Assembly (NCBI GenBank): GCA_022839445.1
Contig: JALHFC010000051.1
Location: 1-7,040, forward strand
DNA length: 7,040 bases
DNA from: Pelotomaculum sp.
GTDB taxonomy: Bacteria; Bacillota; Desulfotomaculia; Desulfotomaculales; Pelotomaculaceae
Reading direction: 5' to 3'
Shown: piece after piece, positions 1-4,832 of the stretch
Layout of the letters: each line of letters starts with the position of its first letter
Position numbering within the stretch: position 1 is the first letter of the stretch
Program-made: the position numbers and the translations under genes
The notes under the pieces: generated by a model
Told to the model about the DNA's origin: nothing
Databases searched by the model: none
What the model saw: the letters and a program-made list of their open reading frames with translations, nothing else

Positions 1-828
1 GTTGTAATTAATGATATAATTGAACAACTACTGGAAAACCCTAGTTTAATGGTGAACCTAACGGACATCCGTAGTATTGACGATTACCTCTTAGGGCATT
101 CGGTAAACGTCTGCGTCCTTTCTTTAATAACCGGTGTATCTTTAGGCTATGACAAAACAAAACTAATGCGCTTGGGGCTCGGCTCGCTGATGCACGATAT
201 AGGCAAAACTATGATCCCGCCCCATATACTAAATAAGCCCGGCTCTTTAACCAATGACGAATATAGCGTTATTAAGCGCCATTCCGAATACGGTTATTTG
301 ATCCTAACCAATGAAAATTCTCAAATTAAAAAGTTGTCTGCATTGATTGCCCTACAACACCATGAACGGTACAACGGTGAGGGCTACCCGGGGGGGCTCA
401 AGGGTGATAAAATACACGCGTTTTCCCAAATAGTGGGGATAGCCGACGTTTATGACGCCATGACCGCCGACAGGGTCTACCGGAAGGGCCACCAGCCTTA
501 TGAAGCTTACGAGATGCTGGCCGCGTCAGGTGACTATTTGTTCGAATATAACCTGGTGCGTGCTTTTTTGCGCAATATAGCGGCGTACCCGGCAGGCACG
601 CTGGTGAAGCTGAGCACGGATGAAATTGCCGTTGCCATCGATACACCCAAAGGGTTTTCCCTTTACCCCAATATTAAAGTAATTTACGACGCTGCAGGAA
701 ACAAACTGCCCGAACCAAAGGATATTAAATTAATTGAAAAGACTACCTTAACTATTGTCAAGGTCCTAAAGCACGAAGAAATTACGGAAATAGAATCAAA
801 AGAAAAGGATCCTCCTCAGTTGGCGTAG
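1..828 (+). CDS. HD-GYP domain c-di-GMP phosphodiesterase (5' truncated by window edge)
   Basis: The reading frame is open from base 1, so the gene begins before the window; the ATG at 49 is internal and 275 residues are visible. Numbered from the first codon seen, all HD-GYP metal and catalytic residues are present: H33, the HDIGK motif (H65, D66, K69), H94, the HHER..GxGYPGGL motif (H120, H121) and D149 in ADVYDAMT. The family hydrolyses cyclic di-GMP to pGpG/GMP through a di- or tri-metal centre, so an active cytoplasmic phosphodiesterase is expected. After the domain (about residues 190-258) comes a small beta-rich module (AAYPAGTLVKLS...), often seen at the end of Bacillota HD-GYP proteins, then a charged tail. 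The missing N-terminus could hold a sensory domain. The last 13 bases overlap the end of the convergent peptidase gene, and I see no terminator hairpin here. Confidence 0.93.
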   Translation, partial: VVINDIIEQLLENPSLMVNLTDIRSIDDYLLGHSVNVCVLSLITGVSLGYDKTKLMRLGLGSLMHDIGKTMIPPHILNKPGSLTNDEYSVIKRHSEYGYLILTNENSQIKKLSALIALQHHERYNGEGYPGGLKGDKIHAFSQIVGIADVYDAMTADRVYRKGHQPYEAYEMLAASGDYLFEYNLVRAFLRNIAAYPAGTLVKLSTDEIAVAIDTPKGFSLYPNIKVIYDAAGNKLPEPKDIKLIEKTTLTIVKVLKHEEITEIESKEKDPPQLA

Positions 829-1799
829 CGCCTGGCTCCCCAGTATTCCAAGCCGTAAGTGCCGCTGTCTATGGCGTCTATCCTTATTGAGGAACTGCTG
901 CCCGGGGAGTGGACCATAAGCCCGTTACCGGTGTACATGCCTACATGGTGGACCTGGCCGGTACCCCCCTTGGCCGCAAAGAAAACCAAGTCCCCGGGCC
1001 GCAGGTCCTGCCTGGCGACATCCTGCCCCTCTTTAGCCTGCTCATCGGCGTCGCGAGGTATGGATATGCCCTGTGACTGGTAGAGGCGCATGGTAAAACC
1101 TGAGCAGTCGAACCCGTAAGCCGTCGTGCCGGCCCAAATATAACGCAAGCCTAGAAATTGTCCGGCTTCTTCGACAATGCTGCCCTGGGAAAAATATAAA
1201 TCCCCGGTTTTTTTAATGTCCTGGCGGGATAGATAACCTGTTCCACCATCTGGAAGCCGCACCGCTACAAACTGCTCTTTTTCTTCTAAAAGGGGAAGCC
1301 TGGTCTGGTAGCTCAATTCACCGGCAACACCGGACAGTTCAGCCCCGGTATGCAGGATGGTTTGTTTTTTGGCCACAACAACGTGCGGCAAACCGTTCAG
1401 CTCATTCAGATAAACATCGTTTTTAGTGATATGGGCGGCAGGAACCCAGCCCGGGTAACCGTACTCGCTTAATGTGGTTTTCTGCGCCGCCGCCGCGACC
1501 TTAAGCCATTCGCCCCTGCGCTCCAGAACCACTACCGGCTCACCGTAAAGGGCCATTGTTTCTGCCTTTCCCACCAACCACAAGCGCATGGCATTGTCCA
1601 TTCCACCGGCCCAGGCGGCCGGGTCATTCATCTTTTTTAGAATAAGGGTATCATACTCCCTCAACTGCCCTGGTCCGGACCACAACACCGTGGCGGGCAC
1701 GTTTACCGCTGCCCAGTCCGGATCGACTGATCCGGCAGGCGGCGCCGGAGAACGGTCCGGCGCCGGAAAACGCATATCCATCAAGTACACAAAACCCAA
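816..1799 (-). CDS. YkfC-like SH3/NlpC-P60 peptidoglycan endopeptidase
   Basis: The frame from a TTG at 1799 gives 327 residues. Two SH3-like regions (about residues 75-125, with ALYGEPVVVLERRGEWLKV and GYPGWVP, and about 138-198) precede an NlpC/P60 domain at about 205-327. The catalytic residues are C232 in GFDCSGF, H285 in HHVGMY and H297 in MVHSPG, so the enzyme looks active. The layout resembles YkfC, which cleaves gamma-D-glutamyl to diamino-acid bonds in cell-wall peptides; a wall-turnover or muropeptide-recycling role is inferred. The 1799 start is doubtful: it has no ribosome site, and the same frame runs upstream to a TGA at 1857-1859, encoding KRTYRYLFLFAVFAAILGF, a good signal peptide or anchor, without any ATG, GTG or TTG. 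Residues 11-24 are Pro/Ala-rich, encoded by a repeated CGGCGCCGGA. The product is probably exported. Confidence 0.88.
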   Translation of the reverse strand: MGFVYLMDMRFPAPDRSPAPPAGSVDPDWAAVNVPATVLWSGPGQLREYDTLILKKMNDPAAWAGGMDNAMRLWLVGKAETMALYGEPVVVLERRGEWLKVAAAAQKTTLSEYGYPGWVPAAHITKNDVYLNELNGLPHVVVAKKQTILHTGAELSGVAGELSYQTRLPLLEEKEQFVAVRLPDGGTGYLSRQDIKKTGDLYFSQGSIVEEAGQFLGLRYIWAGTTAYGFDCSGFTMRLYQSQGISIPRDADEQAKEGQDVARQDLRPGDLVFFAAKGGTGQVHHVGMYTGNGLMVHSPGSSSSIRIDAIDSGTYGLEYWGARRYAN

Positions 1800-1908
1800 A
1801 ATAGCCGCAAAAACAGCAAACAGGAACAGGTATCTATAGGTCCTCTTAATCTCTTTTCACCGCTTTCAAATATACAATATTATCAATAGCATTTCCCGCC
1901 AAAGCCAT
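1800..1908 (-). other. Probable true N-terminus of the NlpC/P60 gene, out of frame with its start codons
   Basis: On the minus strand, an ATG at 1908, a TTG at 1869 and a GTG at 1860 all read in one frame that ends at TAA (1848-1846), giving a 20-codon open frame finishing ...LKAVKRD. Immediately after, the peptidase frame reads KRTYRYLFLFAVFAAILGF, a basic then hydrophobic signal segment. Removing one T at the ATTAAG junction would join the two as a GTG-started signal peptide, MKRDKRTYRYLFLF... No strong Shine-Dalgarno is present; GAAAG just before the GTG is weak. The alternatives are a rare start (ATT at 1850 or CTG at 1829), a natural frameshift, or a sequence error. The extension being coding is well supported by its composition; the start itself is not settled. 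Confidence 0.5.
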
Positions 1909-1926
1909 GATTAACACGGTAAAATT

Positions 1927-1963
1927 TTTGCGCGATGTTAAATCCGGCGGGATTTAGCGCAAA
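1927..1963. repeat. Bulged inverted repeat in the divergent spacer
   Basis: The outer arms TTTGCGC (1927-1933) and GCGCAAA (1957-1963) pair perfectly over 7 bases. The inner arms TAAATCC (1939-1945) and GGATTTA (1950-1956) pair over 7 more, closing on GGCG. Five unpaired bases (GATGT) remain on the left side only. The repeat lies just upstream of the carbonic anhydrase promoter and upstream of the peptidase reading frame. It could be a protein-binding site between divergent genes or a leader hairpin for the minus-strand transcript. On the minus strand it is followed by AAAAATTTT rather than a clean T run, so a classical terminator is unlikely. Confidence 0.6.
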
Positions 1964-1968
1964 CGGGC

Positions 1969-1997
1969 TTGTTGCATAAATAAATTTCTGTTATGAT
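1969..1997 (+). promoter_or_regulatory. Candidate sigma-A type promoter of the carbonic anhydrase gene
   Basis: A -10 box TATGAT (1992-1997, five of six consensus bases) follows a weak -35 TTGTTG (1969-1974) at 17 bases. Transcription would start near 2004, leaving a leader of about 25 bases with the ribosome site GGGGGTG. The -35 match is poor, so an activator or another spacing is possible. Confidence 0.45.
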
Positions 1998-2029
1998 ATT
2001 TCAAATGTAAATAACTTGGGGGTGTTGAT

Positions 2030-2623
2030 TTGAGCAAGATTTCGGGTAGCGAAGCTATCCAAATGCTAGTGGAAGGAAACAAACGGTTTGCATCGGGTAA
2101 TTTGGCGGTGAAAGACCTGGGACAGGAAAGACGTGACGAATTGGTTACAAAAGGTCAGAAACCATTTGCCGCAGTCCTCACCTGTTCCGACTCCCGCGTT
2201 CCGCCGGAGTTGCTGTTTGACCAGGCGCTTGGCGATATTTTTGTTATCCGCAACGCCGGCAACGTCGTTGACCCGGTAACGCTAGGTAGCGTGGAATATG
2301 CCGTGGAACACCTGGGCACGCCAATCGTTGTAGTTTTGGGCCATGAAAAATGCGGGGCCGTCCAGGCTACTGTAGGCGGCGGGGAAGCCCCCGGCAGCAT
2401 TGCCGCCATCGTCAATAAAATAAAACCGTCTCTCCATAAAGCGGAACAAACAGGGGCCAAAGGTAGCGCGCTATGTGAGGCGACCTGCGATGAAAATATT
2501 AAGTCCGCCATTGCCGACCTGGAAAAAAGCCCCATTATCGAGCATTTTATCAAGGACGGCAAGGTGAAAGTCATAGGCGCTAAATACTACCTGAGTTCCG
2601 GAAAGGTAATATTTGACGTGTAA
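2030..2623 (+). CDS. Beta-class carbonic anhydrase
   Basis: This 197-residue protein has the full beta-carbonic anhydrase signature. The zinc ligands are C52 and D54 (in TCSDSRVPPE), H105 and C108 (in LGHEKCGA), with R56 positioned to pair with D54, and the conserved FVIRNAGNVVDP segment follows. It interconverts CO2 and bicarbonate; in an anaerobe the likely uses are feeding carboxylases or CO2 fixation and pH control, which is inference. No signal peptide is visible, so it should be cytoplasmic. The length is normal for the short prokaryotic form. The start is TTG at 2030, supported by GGGGGTG ending 6 bases upstream; no ATG lies nearby in frame. It is a single-gene unit with its own promoter and a shared hairpin after the stop. 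Two further cysteines (in ALCEATCDEN) lie outside the active site. Confidence 0.96.
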   Translation: MSKISGSEAIQMLVEGNKRFASGNLAVKDLGQERRDELVTKGQKPFAAVLTCSDSRVPPELLFDQALGDIFVIRNAGNVVDPVTLGSVEYAVEHLGTPIVVVLGHEKCGAVQATVGGGEAPGSIAAIVNKIKPSLHKAEQTGAKGSALCEATCDENIKSAIADLEKSPIIEHFIKDGKVKVIGAKYYLSSGKVIFDV

Positions 2624-2636
2624 CACATTTTGCCTT

Positions 2637-2669
2637 AAAAAGGGCCGGTCTGCATTTAAGCCGGCCCTT
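2637..2669 (-). terminator. Rho-independent terminator of the cNMP-DUF2225 gene, shared with the convergent carbonic anhydrase gene
   Basis: A 9-bp GC-rich stem pairs AAGGGCCGG (2640-2648) with CCGGCCCTT (2661-2669) around a 12-base loop. Read on the minus strand it ends in TTTTT (2641-2637), starting 5 bases after that gene's stop. On the plus strand there is no U tract, so it probably terminates the carbonic anhydrase transcript less well. Confidence 0.8.
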
Positions 2670-2674
2670 ATGCT

Positions 2675-3991
2675 TCAACACTCCTCGCGCAGCTTTTGGC
2701 GCACTTCCCCCCAGAGCTCCCTTGCCCTGTCCAAGACCATAGGCAGCGCTACGTTTGCCGGGTGTCTTATCACCCTCTCCAACCATTTTCCCGCCCCTTG
2801 ATATTTATTTAACCGCACATTCAATACGCCGAGCAAGAAGGGTATGTTTATTTCCGATCTTTTATCGGCAAAATTCTCCGTCTCGTATGCGTGCTCAAGC
2901 AATGATGCGGCTTTTTCAATATATTTTTGCTCATTCGCTTCGTCTTCCTTATAACGGTACAACCAGGCAACTTTTAGAAAAACCATCGCCTTTTTAGAAC
3001 TCTTTATCTGTTTGTCATCCATTGCAAGTACGGCCAGGAGGAAGGTTTCTATGGCTTGCTCTAGGGAGCGCTCGCCTCTATAATCCTTTAACGAATGCCC
3101 CCGCCAAATATCCGAAAGTATAGACCTCGCCCGTTCCTTTTGTTCGCTCCTTACTCTCACATTCGAAGCATCTTCATCAAATGCGAAACCACATACGGGG
3201 CAAACCGCTATTTCGTAATATAGCGGGTTAATTGTTTCATAATGTTTGCAAAAATCATTGTCTATTTTTTTAACACGTATATACCTTGACCTAACTTTCG
3301 GGGTTTCAAATGTGCTATCACAAACCTGGCATGTCACCTTTTTGTTATACAGCATATCTTCGATACATAATTTTTTTTGAGCGGTAGCCTGTTCCGTTTC
3401 TTCGCTGAACACATCGACTTCTTCCAAACGTTTCTCCAACGTTTCAGAGAGTGACAGGCAGTTTTTGGCTTCCCCTTCCAAAGCCCGCCCGGCTTGTTTA
3501 TTTTTCCCCCGCTTTACATGAGCTTTGTGGCTATCGCCGGAAACTAGCTCTTTTCCGGCATCTTCCGATAACCGCCTTAGCTTTCTACCCAAGGACTCTA
3601 TAATCATAATCGCCATCAGCGGATTATCATTTAAATAATCTATAAAATTTTCTCTCTCTAGGCAAGATGCAATAGTTTTCTCCAAGGCCCTTGCCCCTAC
3701 CGGGCGTTTTCCGCCGTCCCAAAAGCTCTTTTCCCCGAAAAAACCGGTTTGCCCAAGGGTCCATTCGGCTTGATCGCGCCCTTTGGCCGATGTGGAATAA
3801 ATCAATACTTTACCTATGATGATAATGTATAAACCGTTACATGCTTCCCCCTCTTTAAAAATATCTTGATCCTTTTCAAAGCTTTTTAATGTCATCCTCT
3901 TTACGATGTCATCCAGGGGAAAATCAACATCTTCAAAAATAGGGACATTCTTCAGTAATCTTCCAAGAATCGCCTTGTCCAAATTAATCAC
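2675..3991 (-). CDS. Cyclic-nucleotide-binding domain fused to DUF2225 and helical repeats
   Basis: Residues about 12-140 form a CRP-type cyclic-nucleotide-binding domain (NVPIFED, DIFKEGEACNGLYIIIIGKV, then a phosphate-binding cassette with FFGE at 84-87 and R96). In CRP that Arg is followed by Ser; here it is P97, so the ligand may be different or absent. There is no helix-turn-helix. A charged linker (about 145-210) leads to DUF2225 (about 215-300), with two CxxC pairs (C221/C224, C264/C267) that probably bind a metal, and the family-typical YETINPLYYEIAVCPVCGFAFDED. The rest (about 305-438) is amphipathic helices resembling TPR repeats. It is probably a cytoplasmic sensor or scaffold acting by protein contact; its function is unknown. 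The GTG at 3991 is the first possible start in frame, but a TTG at 3982 fits the ribosome site better. The gene stands alone with its own terminator. Confidence 0.9.
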   Translation of the reverse strand: MINLDKAILGRLLKNVPIFEDVDFPLDDIVKRMTLKSFEKDQDIFKEGEACNGLYIIIIGKVLIYSTSAKGRDQAEWTLGQTGFFGEKSFWDGGKRPVGARALEKTIASCLERENFIDYLNDNPLMAIMIIESLGRKLRRLSEDAGKELVSGDSHKAHVKRGKNKQAGRALEGEAKNCLSLSETLEKRLEEVDVFSEETEQATAQKKLCIEDMLYNKKVTCQVCDSTFETPKVRSRYIRVKKIDNDFCKHYETINPLYYEIAVCPVCGFAFDEDASNVRVRSEQKERARSILSDIWRGHSLKDYRGERSLEQAIETFLLAVLAMDDKQIKSSKKAMVFLKVAWLYRYKEDEANEQKYIEKAASLLEHAYETENFADKRSEINIPFLLGVLNVRLNKYQGAGKWLERVIRHPANVALPMVLDRARELWGEVRQKLREEC

Positions 3992-3993
3992 CT
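3987..3993 (-). promoter_or_regulatory. Ribosome binding site that questions the annotated start
   Basis: AGGTGAT on the minus strand exactly matches the 16S anti-Shine-Dalgarno complement (within AGGAGGTGATC), yet it overlaps the GTG at 3991-3989. It sits 4 bases before a TTG at 3982. Initiation at this TTG would shorten the cNMP-DUF2225 protein by three residues to a start at LDKAIL, close to where CRP-like domains usually begin. Confidence 0.5.
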
Positions 3994-4106
3994 GCTCTTA
4001 GTATATATAAATAGTAATATTTATTTAATCATTCGTTGCCACACCGGTAATTCCTTCCGTGGGCGCCTAAAAGCACAAATATTTAAATAAGGAATCGCCC
4101 GGGCAT

Positions 4107-4136
4107 AAAAAAAAGAATGCCTGTTAACAGGCATTC
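4107..4136 (-). terminator. Terminator overlapping the stop codon of the winged-helix gene
   Basis: Bases 4115-4136 are a perfect 22-base palindrome: GAATGCCTG, a TTAA loop, then CAGGCATTC. On the minus strand it is followed by eight T residues (4114-4107), a classic intrinsic terminator. The TAA stop of the upstream gene (4126-4124) lies in the loop, so the last four codons form one side of the stem. Confidence 0.9.
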
Positions 4137-4393
4137 CCCAATTCTAGATAATCGTAACCTAGCTTGGTCAGGCTACACATTTTGCTCTTCCCTTCTGTTG
4201 CCACGTCCACAAGGCCAAGCGCGTAGAGTTGCATAACCACATGGTCAAGGACGGCCCTTTTGACTTTGGCAGTCAAAGACAGCTCTTCTTTGTTCATAGG
4301 GCCGTCATTCTCAAGGGTTTTGATTACCCTCTCAGCTTCCTCCGGCAAACGTTTCTGCACTCCGTTAAAGTATTCAACCAGCGTAGAAGTCAT
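4124..4393 (-). CDS. Small winged-helix DNA-binding protein
   Basis: This 89-residue protein has the pattern of a lone winged-helix domain. Helical segments (residues about 14-28; MNKEELSLTAKVKRAVLDHVVMQLYALGLVDV at about 33-64) read as a helix-turn-helix with a recognition helix, followed by a short hairpin wing (VATEGKSKMCSLTKLGYDYLEL). MarR/ArsR-type and replication-initiator-like winged helices look similar; I cannot name the family. No metal-binding cluster is obvious. The start is ATG at 4393 with a strong AAAGGAG (4408-4402) 8 bases upstream. It is a one-gene unit reading away from the divergent 67-residue gene at 4589. A 27-bp dyad upstream (4437-4463) is a plausible self-operator, so autoregulation is inferred. 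Translation runs into the terminator hairpin, since the stop lies in its loop. Confidence 0.78.
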   Translation of the reverse strand: MTSTLVEYFNGVQKRLPEEAERVIKTLENDGPMNKEELSLTAKVKRAVLDHVVMQLYALGLVDVATEGKSKMCSLTKLGYDYLELGNAC

Positions 4394-4436
4394 TAACGGC
4401 GCTCCTTTCTGTTATTGATTTAACAATATTATTGCC

Positions 4437-4463
4437 ATTAACCAGTTAAATAAACCTGTTAAT
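4437..4463. promoter_or_regulatory. 27-bp dyad upstream of the winged-helix gene, candidate operator
   Basis: The arms ATTAAC (4437-4442) and GTTAAT (4458-4463) are symmetric about base 4450, and inner bases pair as well, giving 10 of 13 matched pairs. It lies 44-70 bases upstream of the winged-helix start, in AT-rich DNA suited to a promoter. A smaller perfect dyad, CAATATTATTG, occupies 4424-4434. The symmetry is seen directly; which protein binds it is not known. Confidence 0.5.
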
Positions 4464-4530
4464 ATAAAAAAATGCAGGTCTTTTTTGAACTATAAATAGG
4501 CCTCAAGTCCCGTATAAACAGGACGTTCTC

Positions 4531-4563
4531 ACTATTCCACTGGAACAGTTTTTCTAATATTAT
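4531..4563 (+). promoter_or_regulatory. 19-bp dyad overlapping the promoter region of the small gene
   Basis: ACTATTCCACTGGAACAGT (4531-4549) is symmetric about base 4540 with 8 of 9 pairs matched. A good -10 box TATTAT (4558-4563) follows 8 bases later, but no recognisable -35 is found at the usual spacing. The dyad therefore sits where the -35 should be, as expected for an activator- or repressor-controlled promoter driving the gene at 4589. Confidence 0.5.
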
Positions 4564-4588
4564 TTAATTAAAGAGACCAGGAAGGGAG

Positions 4589-4792
4589 ATGGTTCAAATT
4601 TTACCTCAAATGGAAGCAAGAATAAGTTCGAAATTAATTGCCTGGGGCCACTCACCATGGCGTGTTGAAATGATGAGACCTTGGACTCTGTTGAGTCATC
4701 ATCAGAACGGGTTAAAAAAACGGGGGGATTCAAAAAAAATCGCCCAGCAGGTTGAAGAAGAATTGAAAAAGCTCTGGAAACATCAAAAATAA
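4589..4792 (+). CDS. Small hypothetical protein, 67 residues
   Basis: I do not recognise this protein. It has a hydrophobic/aromatic first half (residues 1-36, with WGHSPWRVEMMRPWTLL) and a strongly basic C-terminal helix (about 43-67, KKRGDSKKIAQQVEEELKKLWKHQK) that reads as amphipathic, possibly for protein or nucleic-acid contact. There is no signal peptide, no cysteine and no convincing membrane segment. That it is a real gene is supported by a strong AGGAAGG (4579-4585) three bases before the ATG, a -10 box upstream, and a terminator that starts at the stop codon. Three homopolymer runs (A7 at 4714-4720, G6 at 4722-4727, A8 at 4732-4739) lie within its second half and are prone to slippage. 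It is divergent from the winged-helix gene; it could be that protein's target, but this is a guess. Confidence 0.6.
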   Translation: MVQILPQMEARISSKLIAWGHSPWRVEMMRPWTLLSHHQNGLKKRGDSKKIAQQVEEELKKLWKHQK

Positions 4793-4827
4793 AAGGTCCT
4801 GGGATGAACGTTCTCCCAGGGCCTTTT
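4791..4827. terminator. Bidirectional terminator between the convergent small gene and hydrolase gene
   Basis: A 14-bp stem with one G-U pair joins AAAAGGTCCTGGGA (4791-4804) to TCCCAGGGCCTTTT (4814-4827) around a 9-base loop. The plus strand ends in TTTT and the minus strand in TTTTATTTTT, so it can serve both genes. It overlaps the last two bases of the small gene's TAA stop. Confidence 0.88.
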
Positions 4828-4832
4828 GCAAA

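Noticed and set aside
1856..1892. A minus-strand promoter for the peptidase gene (TTGGCG, 17 bases, TATTGT).
   Set aside because: Both boxes match poorly and the start of the gene is itself uncertain, so I do not list it.
2155..2574. A 139-codon open frame on the minus strand opposite the carbonic anhydrase gene.
   Set aside because: It is the shadow of a strongly conserved enzyme and its translation has no recognisable family features.
4454..4486. A plus-strand stem ACCTG/CAGGT followed by CTTTTTT, resembling a terminator.
   Set aside because: The stem is only 5 bp with a 16-base AT-rich loop and there is no plus-strand gene upstream for it to end.
4394..4588. A riboswitch or structured RNA in the divergent spacer.
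   Set aside because: No conserved core of a known class (for example the c-di-GMP or SAM families) could be read; only the two DNA-type dyads stand out.
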